A stretch of DNA of 64,000 bases, from the NCBI GenBank assembly GCA_022571365.1, contig JACZXZ010000001.1, positions 1 to 64,000 of the forward strand, in the 5' to 3' direction. A program made the position numbers and the translations under genes. Within the stretch, counting starts at the first letter, position 1. Every line of letters begins with the position of its first letter. Source of the DNA: Pseudomonadota bacterium (lineage in GTDB: Bacteria > Pseudomonadota > Alphaproteobacteria > G022571365). This document shows, piece by piece, positions 56,979 to 64,000 of the stretch. The notes below the pieces were generated by a model. It was not told the origin of the DNA, did not search any database, and was given only the letters and a program-made list of their open reading frames with translations.

Positions 56979-58805
56979 CTAGCGCGTTTGAAACAGCTTG
57001 GTTAGCGCGAGGATGATCATGACGGCGATGAACAGAAGGCCGAGCCGGTAAAAGATAAGGCAGCCGAATGCGAATATCAGAAAAGCGATAAGGTGATTGA
57101 GGCGCGGCCATTTCATCGGCCAGAAATCCATGTCGTCCAGACGATCCAGGCATTCTTCTCTGGAAAGTTTCGTCAGATGGGAAATGTCCGCCCCCTCGCT
57201 TTCCAGGTAGGACCGCAGTTCGTTTCGGCTTTGCCGGGCGGCGAAGTTGAGAACGTAGACGGGCCCGAACAAAACCATCAGGGCCAGAACAAAACCAAGG
57301 AAAATGGCCATCGCACTGGTGAAATTACCGGCGCCGCCGACTGTAAACAGGGTCGCCGCCAGCCGGGACAGGCCCGGCCAAGACACGCCTGCGGCGAAGA
57401 GGAAATCGAAGGCGGCTTTGATTTCGCCAAAAGAGAACTCGAGAATATCCGGTGCGTCGGTTCGCAAGTACAGATTTTGAATATGCATCATGTAGAAAAT
57501 GAAAAATACGATCATGGATACGTAGGAAGAATTCTTGAAAAATAGCTGAAAGGCCTGAAATCCACGTCGAGTGTCGTTCGAATTCACGTCTGGAATCAGA
57601 CGAACAACTTTGCTTTGTCTTGCATATCTATAGATCATGTTCGAGAGCGCAAAGAGGAAGGCGTAGAAACTCAGAATTATCGCAAGGCTCATCCCCTGGG
57701 CCAGGTAGGCAGCCAGACTGAATAAGGCGTTCGCGGTGGGTGACACCTCTCTGCCGGGGGCGGTGAGCAACGCCGCGACTGACCAGTCCATTTCGTCGAA
57801 ACCAGGTGGAAACGCGCCGTCCATAAGCGGGCCGCCGGTCATGAAGTACCATTCGGTCATGCACTGCGCGAATGAGATGAGAGACAACAGCAGCGCCCAT
57901 TTGGCGCTGTTGTTCACGACGTTCCGCCAATCCCGAAAGATCGTCTCTTCGCTGACCGGCCGCCACTGCTGGCCAACCACCATATTGTGGCGGACGAGCT
58001 GGTGCAGCACGGTCTCCACGTTTTGAAAGGTGACCAGCATCAAGAAGATGATGGCGGGAAACGCCGCGACATAGGTCACTGACCAATTGATCGCCCAGAC
58101 AAAACCTATCTCCTTGCGGAAAGGGCTGCCGTCATCGGCGGTCAGCTCAGCCGGATAGAATGCGACGCCAACCAGGAAGCTTGCCACGACAAGGAGGAAG
58201 CCAAGCAGGATCGCACCGAAAAAAACGAACTGGGGCGAAACCTCCTGAGCTCGCCAGACCAGCTTCGCGATCTTGCTGGCCGCCTTGGCAATGGGCCGCT
58301 CCGTGGCAATGCGGTCGGCTTCGGCGATTTCCTGCTGGAAGCGGTCTTCCGCCTGAGGCTGGGATTCCTTGGGCGGCGCGTCTCGCTCGACCTCAGCTTC
58401 AGCCTTCCCCGAGGGACGGCTTATGATCCTTTCGACCGTCGCCAGGAATCGCAGGAATTCGGGATGGTGCAGGTTCTCGTGCCAGTCGGCCAGGCGCGCC
58501 GCCTGTATCGGCCTGAAGGCGAGGGGAATTGGGATGTCGTCGATGAGAACCGGGACGAGGATGTCCCGGTTTGCGGCTTCATTTGCTTCCGCCTTTATCC
58601 AGCGTGAGGTCACCGAGTACTTGGACCATACAACGATGACGCAACTTGCGGCGTTCAATGCCGCCTCGATAACCTCGTCGTACGATTTGCCGGGGGGAAT
58701 TTCCTTGTCCCACCAGACGGACCAACCGTTCTGTTCGAGGGCTTCCACGAGTACCTGCACCCGCGGCTGGTCCTGGCTGGCGTAGCTGATAAAGATGTCG
58801 CTCAT
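56979..58805 (-). CDS. TIR-domain polytopic membrane protein
   Basis: 608 residues. N-terminal TIR domain (about 1-130): DIFISYASQDQPRVQVLVEA, BB-loop VWWDKEIPPGKSYDEVIE, and SRWIKAEANEAANRDILVPV carrying the Glu expected for NADase activity. A charged linker is followed by seven or more membrane helices (e.g. FGAILLGFLLVVASFLVGVA, AFPAIIFLMLVTF, AIFLGFVLALMVLFGPVYVL, IAFLIFAFGCLIFY) with a short soluble C-terminal insert. No cyclic-nucleotide-binding domain is visible. Bacterial TIR proteins often kill infected cells by NAD loss; TIR fused to a multi-helix membrane part is unusual. The nearby cyclase gene and a shared 29-bp DNA segment suggest a link. Confidence 0.88.
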   Translation of the reverse strand: MSDIFISYASQDQPRVQVLVEALEQNGWSVWWDKEIPPGKSYDEVIEAALNAASCVIVVWSKYSVTSRWIKAEANEAANRDILVPVLIDDIPIPLAFRPIQAARLADWHENLHHPEFLRFLATVERIISRPSGKAEAEVERDAPPKESQPQAEDRFQQEIAEADRIATERPIAKAASKIAKLVWRAQEVSPQFVFFGAILLGFLLVVASFLVGVAFYPAELTADDGSPFRKEIGFVWAINWSVTYVAAFPAIIFLMLVTFQNVETVLHQLVRHNMVVGQQWRPVSEETIFRDWRNVVNNSAKWALLLSLISFAQCMTEWYFMTGGPLMDGAFPPGFDEMDWSVAALLTAPGREVSPTANALFSLAAYLAQGMSLAIILSFYAFLFALSNMIYRYARQSKVVRLIPDVNSNDTRRGFQAFQLFFKNSSYVSMIVFFIFYMMHIQNLYLRTDAPDILEFSFGEIKAAFDFLFAAGVSWPGLSRLAATLFTVGGAGNFTSAMAIFLGFVLALMVLFGPVYVLNFAARQSRNELRSYLESEGADISHLTKLSREECLDRLDDMDFWPMKWPRLNHLIAFLIFAFGCLIFYRLGLLFIAVMIILALTKLFQTR

Positions 58806-58934
58806 ATGCCTTCGTGGCCTGATCGACGAGCCGCGAGGCTTGGCGTGCCGGATTTGCGGCCGCCGCTCGAAAGCGCGGATCAGGGATAGTCAGACTTTCT
58901 CTTTACTCTGTCGAGGGTTTGATTCCCACGGGTT

Positions 58935-58968
58935 GATGACCCCCATCGCCGCTTGCAGATCGAGCGCT
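58935..58968 (-). pseudogene. Fragment of a cyclase gene upstream of the TIR gene
   Basis: 29 bases (58939-58967) are identical to 54294-54322 inside the cyclase domain. On the minus strand they encode ALDLQAAMGVI in the same frame as in the intact gene. The similarity stops on both sides. It is either the remnant of a second cyclase gene or a piece left by a rearrangement. Confidence 0.6.
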
Positions 58969-59039
58969 CGAACGATCGGATCGCGCGGCCGCCGGAGCCC
59001 TCGTTTCACATGGCACTCACAGGGCAAAGGTCCGGGCCC

Positions 59040-60011
59040 TCACGCCACGCGGTCGGGCGGCTCCTTGCCTTCGAAGAAGGCCTTGACGTTTTCCAGAACG
59101 CGGAAGCCCATGGCCTCCCGCGTTTCCTTGGAGGCGCTCCCCAGGTGGGGCAGCAGGACCACGTTCTCTATCTCAATGAGATTCTTACTCGCCTCGGGCT
59201 CGTGCTCGTAGACGTCGAGCCCGGCGCCGGCGATCACCCCCTCTTTCAGGGCGGCCGCGAGCGCGGCTTCGTCAACCACGTTGCCGCGGGAGGTGTTGAT
59301 GAGAAACGCGGACGGCTTCATGAGTTTGAGGCGCTGGCTGTTGATGAGATGTCGCGTCTCGGCCGTGGCGGGGCAGTGGAGCGACACGAAGTCCGCTTCC
59401 CGCAAGACATCTTCGAGCGAATCCCGTGGCTCACCGCCCACGGCCTTGGCCTCCTCATGGGAAGACAGATAGGGGTCGTAATAGATGATCTTCATGCCGA
59501 AACCGTGATGGGCGCGTTTGGCGATGGCCTTGGCAATCCGGCCCATGCCGATGATGCCAAGGGTCTTGCCGGAGATTTTGGCCCCCAGCATGTGGGTTGG
59601 CCGCCACCCGGTCCATTCGCCGTTGCGCAAGTGCCGTTCGCCTTCCCCGGTGCGGCGCGCCACCATGAGGAGAAGCGTCATGGCGATGTCGGCGGTGCAC
59701 TCGGTCAGCACCTCGGGCGTGTTGGTCACCACAAGGCCGTGCCGCTTGGCGGCCTCGCAGTCGATGTTGTCGAAACCGACCCCGAAGTTGCCAAGGATTT
59801 TCACGCGCTTGGGCTCGACGCTCAAAATTTCCGCCGTGATCTTGTCGGTCACGGTGCAGAGAAGACCATCGGCCGACTGCAGGGCCTCCTGAAGTTCGAC
59901 CGCGCTCATCGGGCGGTCCTCCGCGTTGAGCCGGGCGTCGAACAGCTCACCGAGCTGCTGTTCCACGGCCTCGGGCCATCTGCGGGTAACAAGGACTTTC
60001 GGCTTGGCCAT
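59040..60011 (-). CDS. hprA: Hydroxypyruvate reductase / D-glycerate dehydrogenase
   Basis: 323 residues. Reduces hydroxypyruvate to D-glycerate with NAD(P)H, the serine-cycle step after transamination. D-2-hydroxyacid dehydrogenase features: KILGNFGVGFDNIDCEAAKR, dinucleotide motif GKTLGIIGMGRIAKAIAKRA, and the catalytic Arg/Glu/His in INTSRGNVVDEAAL, GLDVYEHEPEA, LLPHLGSASKETREAMG. ATG 60011 follows GGCGAAGAT; an extended form overlaps the preceding gene and is rejected. Begins ten bases after the aminotransferase gene. Confidence 0.93.
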   Translation of the reverse strand: MAKPKVLVTRRWPEAVEQQLGELFDARLNAEDRPMSAVELQEALQSADGLLCTVTDKITAEILSVEPKRVKILGNFGVGFDNIDCEAAKRHGLVVTNTPEVLTECTADIAMTLLLMVARRTGEGERHLRNGEWTGWRPTHMLGAKISGKTLGIIGMGRIAKAIAKRAHHGFGMKIIYYDPYLSSHEEAKAVGGEPRDSLEDVLREADFVSLHCPATAETRHLINSQRLKLMKPSAFLINTSRGNVVDEAALAAALKEGVIAGAGLDVYEHEPEASKNLIEIENVVLLPHLGSASKETREAMGFRVLENVKAFFEGKEPPDRVA

Positions 60012-60021
60012 ATCTTCGCCG

Positions 60022-61206
60022 TTAAGCTGGATTCGCGCGCCAATACTCGCAGGCAGCGCCGACGCCGCTGCCCGGCTCGACGTCGACGCCGACATCGCGC
60101 ATGGCCATCTCGACCCCGGCGATGGCGCTGCAGAGCATCAGCTCATTGAGGTCGCCCAGATGCCCGATGCGGAAAAGCTTGCCGGCGACCTCGGCCAGTC
60201 CCGCGCCGAGCGCCAGGTTGTACTTCTTGAAGGCGGTGGCGATCACCTCCGCGCCGTTGGTGCCTTCCGGCACCATGATTGCGGTTACGGTGTCCGATTC
60301 CCACTTCGACTCCTTGGCGCAGAGCTTGAGCCCCCAGCCCTTCTTCGCCGCCTGGCGAACACCCTCGGCCAGCCGGTAGTGGCGCTTGAAGACGTTCTCG
60401 AGGCCCTCCTCGAAGAGGATGTTGAGCGCTTCGCGCAGGCCGCGAAGCAGCGGCATCGAAGGGGTGTAGGGGAAGAAGCCGTCCTTGTTGGTTTTGAGCA
60501 TGTCTTCGAAGGAAAAGTAGACGCGCTTCAACCCCGCTGTCTTATGCGCCTCAAGCGCCTTCGGGCCGGCGCAGACGATACCGAGGCCGCAGGGCAGCAT
60601 AAGGCCCTTCTGGGAGCCGCAGATCGCTACGTCCACGCCCCATTCGTCCATACGGAAGTCGACGCTGGCGATGGAGCTGATGCCGTCGATGTAGTAAAGC
60701 GCTGGATGGTTGGCGTCATCGATGGCCTTGCGCACGGCGGCGATGTCGCTGGTCACCCCCGTCGTGGTTTCGTTGTGCACGACCATCACGCCCTTGATCT
60801 CGTGGCCGCTGTCGGCCGCGAGGATCTCGCCGATCTTGTCCGGCGGGGCACCCTCACCCCACTCGCACTCGATCACCCGGACGTCGAGACCCAGGCGCTC
60901 CATCATGTCGATCCACAGATGGCTGAATATGCCGAAGCGGCAGGTGAGGACCTTGTCGCCGGGCGAAAGGGTATTGGAGAGCGCCGCTTCCCAGGCGCCG
61001 GTGCCCGACGACGGGTAGATGAAGACGATCCCTTCCTTGGTCCTGAGGACCTTCTTCATATCCTCGTATAGGGGAAGGGTGAAGTCGGGAATCTCGAGAT
61101 TGCGCTGATCCTCCTGCTGGATGCGCATGGCGTTCAGGATACGGTCCGGGATGTTGGTCGGACCGGGAATGAAGAGAGAATGATAACCAGTGTGCGCGCG
61201 CGCCAT
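60022..61206 (-). CDS. sgaA: Serine--glyoxylate aminotransferase
   Basis: 394 residues. PLP enzyme converting serine + glyoxylate to hydroxypyruvate + glycine (serine cycle) or alanine-glyoxylate transamination in relatives. N-terminal FIPGPTNIPDRILNAM, substrate loop YPSSGTGAWEAALSN, VMVVHNETTTGVTSDI, DGISSIASVDFRMDEWGVD, and PLP-binding Lys in ICGSQKGLMLPCGL. The AGGGGGGATTA site precedes the ATG. Paired with hprA as in methylotrophs such as Methylobacterium (established for sgaA-hprA). Confidence 0.94.
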   Translation of the reverse strand: MARAHTGYHSLFIPGPTNIPDRILNAMRIQQEDQRNLEIPDFTLPLYEDMKKVLRTKEGIVFIYPSSGTGAWEAALSNTLSPGDKVLTCRFGIFSHLWIDMMERLGLDVRVIECEWGEGAPPDKIGEILAADSGHEIKGVMVVHNETTTGVTSDIAAVRKAIDDANHPALYYIDGISSIASVDFRMDEWGVDVAICGSQKGLMLPCGLGIVCAGPKALEAHKTAGLKRVYFSFEDMLKTNKDGFFPYTPSMPLLRGLREALNILFEEGLENVFKRHYRLAEGVRQAAKKGWGLKLCAKESKWESDTVTAIMVPEGTNGAEVIATAFKKYNLALGAGLAEVAGKLFRIGHLGDLNELMLCSAIAGVEMAMRDVGVDVEPGSGVGAACEYWRANPA

Positions 61207-61719
61207 TAATCCCCCCTTTTTAAAATCCGATGAGACTTGCCTGATCTGAGCCCCTGATTGGGCTGGGCACGAAGCGCAGGAGGATAGTGTTTCCGTCCCT
61301 GGGTATCAACTTCCCCTTATGGGTTTCGTTTTATGCGATCCCTCCGCCGGACTCAGAGCCTGGTTGCCGCGGGTTTGGGGGGAGGGTTTCCTGCGCGCCG
61401 CTCGCCTTACTTTTCGCCGCCGATAAGGGTGATGTAACGGCCGCCCCGCCCGCTTCCCCTAGGGCCGCGAACGTCGGCGGATAAGGATGTTCCCGGTGGG
61501 CCGGGCACGATCGCGAAGATCGAGCGGTCTAGCTCGGCGGGATCGTAGCCCGCTGACCATGCCCCTCATAGGTCGGGAGCTGTGCCGCGATAGGTCGGGA
61601 GCTTGTTCCGCGTTGGCCATCCGAAAACCCGTTCTGGGCCATCGCTGTCGGCTCCAAGATGTCGTCTGGAGCCTATTTCAAAAGTCGGACATGGTCGCCC
61701 GGGCGCCACGGCGGCGGGC
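61207..61719. other. Gene-free stretch with a 22-bp tandem duplication
   Basis: About 510 bases upstream of sgaA. No supportable gene. ATAGGTCGGGAGCTGTGCCG-type units lie in tandem at 61568-61589 and 61590-61612 with three small differences. Confidence 0.5.
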
Positions 61720-62949
61720 CTAGCCCGCGCTGTCCACGGCGGTGCTGCTCAACAGCCGAGTCTCGAAGCCGATCGCCGTCAGTCCGGCGAGGATCTCCTG
61801 GACGTGGTCGGCATTTCGGGTCTCGACCACCACGTCCAGCTCGGCCAGCTTGACGGGAAGGTCGTAGAACAGCCGCTGGTGATAGACCTCGATGATATTG
61901 GCGCCGGTATCGCCGATGAGTTGGGCGACCTTGGCGAGCACGCCGGGCTGGTCGTTGATCGTGACCCTGAATCGCACGATCCGGCCCTCGCGCACCAAGC
62001 CGCGCATCAGGATCGAGCCCAGGAGCCGGGCGTCGATATTGCCGCCCGAGACGACAAGGCCCACGCGCCGGCCGGTGAATCGCTCGCGATGGCTCTGGAG
62101 CGCGGCGAGTGGTGCGGCGCCGGCGCCTTCGGCGACGATTTTCTCCGCCTCGAGCATCGTCTGAACGGCCCGCTCAAGAGCGTCTTCACCGACCAGCAGC
62201 ACGTCGTCGACCAGTTTCTCCACGATCGGCCGGGTCAATTCGCCGGGCCGTTTGGCGGCAATGCCCTCGGCAATGGTCTGGCCGCCCGAGGTCGTTGGGA
62301 TGTGGTGAATCGCCTGATACATGGAGGGGTAGAGCGCTGCTTCGACGCCGATGATCGAGATCCCCGGCTTGAGCGCTTTAGCCGCGATGGCGTTGCCGGA
62401 GATCAGACCGCCGCCGCCGATCGGAATGATGAGCACATCGAGGTCGGGCACCTCGGCCAACATTTCCAATGCGACGGTGCCCTGGCCGGCGATGATGCGC
62501 TCGTCGTCATACGGGTGGACGAAAGTTCGGCCCTCCTCGGCCGCGATCCCAACTGCGTGATCGGTCGCCTCGGCCAGGCCTTCGCCGTGCATGATTATCT
62601 GTGCGCCCAGGAGCCGGGTTTGCTCGATCTTGGTGAAGGGCGTCCCCTCCGGCATGACGATGGTCGCCGGGACGTCGAGCCGGCGCGCGTGATAGGCGAC
62701 GCCCTGGGCGTGATTGCCGGCCGAAGCGGCGACCACGCCGGCCGTGCGTTCCCGATCGCTCAGGCTCAACATCTTGACCAGGGCGCCCCGGTCCTTGAAG
62801 GAACCGGTGTATTGCAGGTTCTCGAGCTTCAGCCAGACCTGGGCCTCCGTGAGCTCGCCGAGCCGGCGGGCCAGGATGGTCGGTGTCTTGACGACGGCCC
62901 CGTGGATGGTCTCGGCGGCGGCGCGGATATCGTCGACGGTTACGGTCAT
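61720..62949 (-). CDS. ilvA: Threonine ammonia-lyase
   Basis: 409 residues. PLP enzyme converting threonine to 2-oxobutanoate and ammonia for isoleucine synthesis, or for threonine breakdown. PLP-Lys motif YTGSFKDRGALVKM, ASAGNHAQGVAYHARRL, and the glycine-rich phosphate loop IPIGGGGLISGNA. A single ACT-like domain (RFRVTINDQPGVLAKVAQLI) ends the protein, the form often called IlvA/TdcB with ACT (about 400 residues) rather than the two-domain IlvA of E. coli. Confidence 0.94.
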   Translation of the reverse strand: MTVTVDDIRAAAETIHGAVVKTPTILARRLGELTEAQVWLKLENLQYTGSFKDRGALVKMLSLSDRERTAGVVAASAGNHAQGVAYHARRLDVPATIVMPEGTPFTKIEQTRLLGAQIIMHGEGLAEATDHAVGIAAEEGRTFVHPYDDERIIAGQGTVALEMLAEVPDLDVLIIPIGGGGLISGNAIAAKALKPGISIIGVEAALYPSMYQAIHHIPTTSGGQTIAEGIAAKRPGELTRPIVEKLVDDVLLVGEDALERAVQTMLEAEKIVAEGAGAAPLAALQSHRERFTGRRVGLVVSGGNIDARLLGSILMRGLVREGRIVRFRVTINDQPGVLAKVAQLIGDTGANIIEVYHQRLFYDLPVKLAELDVVVETRNADHVQEILAGLTAIGFETRLLSSTAVDSAG

Positions 62950-63082
62950 GGCACGCCCGCGGTCATGGCATATGACAGTTCTTCAGCAACCTGCCGGGGT
63001 GATGCTACGATTTTGGGTACGGGCCGACAACCGGGTTGCGGATGTGGCGGCCGCCTCGCCGGTCGAGGCCCTTTCATCCCGT

Positions 63083-64000
63083 TCACCGCGGCACCAGCTC
63101 GAGCACGCCGAGGGCGCCGTCGCGGATATCCTGGCGCCGGCCGGCGAGGCGGACATATTCGAGGTCGCGCCAGCGTTCGATGAAGTCGCGGTAGTGGGCC
63201 GACAGCGGGTTGCCCGACTGGCCGGACGCCACCATGAACAGGGACTCGCTCAGATTCGCGAGATTGTAAATCCCGCGGTAGCCGGGCCCGTGGATCTGAG
63301 CGAAGGGCTCTTGGTCGTCGTGGATATGGCTTTCCCCTTTGTTGATGGTGAAGCTGCCGCCGTCCGCCGCCACGCGAGGACTGAGAAGGTTGCCGAGGAG
63401 GGGAATGCGATCGAACAGCCGATGGCGGAATCTGGCGTAGTGAGCCTCGCCCCAGCGCCAGGCTCGCATATCGCCGGCATAGGCATCGGTGAGCGAATCA
63501 AGGGCCTCCTCCAGGGCGGCGGCGATCCGGTCCTCGCAGCCTTCGGTCGCCGGCGTGGTCACGTCGTCGCACCACTCGGGGGCGCGGGTCAGCATTCCCT
63601 TGAGCACGAGGGGCCTGAGGCTCCAATAGTCATCGAACATATCCTTCAATTCATCGGCATAGATCAGGCGGTTCAGCGCCCTGAGCCAAGCCGAGAAAAT
63701 GAGCGGCTCGGGCCGGTTGCGATCCATCCGGCCGTCCCAGCCGCGGAGCAGGGCGTGCGCGGCCCGCGCGCGCGGGCTACGGGGTTCGACGTCAAGGAGC
63801 AACGGCAGCAGATCCCGCGCCATGGGCGAGACGACGTCGCCCTGGATGGAGGCGGTGGTTGCCAGGGTCTGCGGGCCGGTCTGGTCGAGTAATTCGTGGA
63901 TGCGGCGGACCCTGTAGGGGTTGCCCCATTCCATCGAGATGAAATAGGGGTAGCTGTCGCCGACCAGCTTGTTGTTGGCGTTGACGAGGCGGCCGGAGGC
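63083..64000 (-). CDS. Penicillin acylase family protein, C-terminal part (cut by window edge)
   Basis: The frame is open to the edge and the visible 306 residues are the C-terminal end. VNANNKLVGDSYPYFISMEW at the upstream side, RRIHELLDQTGPQTLATTAS, LLRGWDGRMDRNRPEPLIF and SHIHDDQEPFAQIHGPGYRG match the B-chain of penicillin/AHL acylases (Ntn hydrolases, periplasmic). The Ser nucleophile and signal peptide lie outside the window. The ATG at 63934 is internal to the open frame and not the start. Confidence 0.85.
   Translation of the reverse strand, partial: ASGRLVNANNKLVGDSYPYFISMEWGNPYRVRRIHELLDQTGPQTLATTASIQGDVVSPMARDLLPLLLDVEPRSPRARAAHALLRGWDGRMDRNRPEPLIFSAWLRALNRLIYADELKDMFDDYWSLRPLVLKGMLTRAPEWCDDVTTPATEGCEDRIAAALEEALDSLTDAYAGDMRAWRWGEAHYARFRHRLFDRIPLLGNLLSPRVAADGGSFTINKGESHIHDDQEPFAQIHGPGYRGIYNLANLSESLFMVASGQSGNPLSAHYRDFIERWRDLEYVRLAGRRQDIRDGALGVLELVPR

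Noticed and set aside
58900-58935. tRNA fragment or attachment site (GGTTTGATTCCCACG resembles a T-arm)
   Set aside because: No complete tRNA or integrase is present, and no matching second copy of this segment was found; only the adjacent 29-bp cyclase fragment is duplicated.

Overview
The window is GC-rich chromosomal DNA from an alphaproteobacterium, most likely of the Rhodospirillales type (inference from gene order and families; no rRNA is present). The backbone gene orders support this: hisG-hisD-UPF0262-phosphatase-infA-maf-rng-yacG, and slt-dapA-smpB ... folK-rpoZ-rel ... pdxJ-acpS-lepB-rnc-era-recO-parC. No plasmid, phage, IS or CRISPR hallmark was seen.

Layout. 1-2574: the first codons of a minus-strand FAD-type gene at the edge, a secreted Sel1-repeat protein and a hypothetical with a nuclease-like motif. 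2998-5700: formate-THF ligase and a membrane-anchored hydrolase. 5776-10596: tRNA-Thr, then a minus-strand redox cluster with an exported molybdenum hydroxylase (iorA/iorB type), a NapC/NirT tetraheme cytochrome and a periplasmic heme protein of the ethylbenzene-dehydrogenase gamma type. 11161-19758: EF-G paralogue and the his/infA/rng housekeeping run. 19747-20880: an 18-bp tandem array, tRNA-Phe and pcm. 21267-28880: a GntR regulator divergent from an FAD amine oxidoreductase, a glutamine synthetase-like ligase, a three-piece glutamate-synthase-like enzyme and a small unknown protein, closed by a terminator. This resembles the N-methylglutamate route for methylated amines. 29119-35508: DUF309, a small membrane protein, an M23 peptidase-bactofilin pair, a hydrolase and a lytic transglycosylase. 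35781-49210: housekeeping from dapA to parC. 49404-52708: a TRAP transporter. 52941-58968: Bpt, then an accessory stretch with a TPR/SLOG-like/class III cyclase protein, a secreted Ca-binding-type protein and a polytopic TIR protein. 59040-64000: serine-glyoxylate aminotransferase and hydroxypyruvate reductase, threonine ammonia-lyase and the C-terminal part of a penicillin-acylase-family protein.

How the genes fit together. C1 and methylated-amine metabolism recurs: fhs, the sga-hprA pair and the glutamate-synthase-like cluster would together feed methylated amines into folate-linked and serine-cycle chemistry. This is inference; methanol or methylamine dehydrogenase genes are not in the window.

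Two signals stand out. First, the cyclase and TIR-membrane genes look like the parts of a nucleotide-signal defence system (Pycsar/CBASS-like). A 29-bp piece of the cyclase gene is also found just upstream of the TIR gene. Second, at least 14 short tandem duplications (11-58 bp units) sit in the small non-coding fraction, often copying the last or first codons of a gene. This suggests a genome-wide duplication process.
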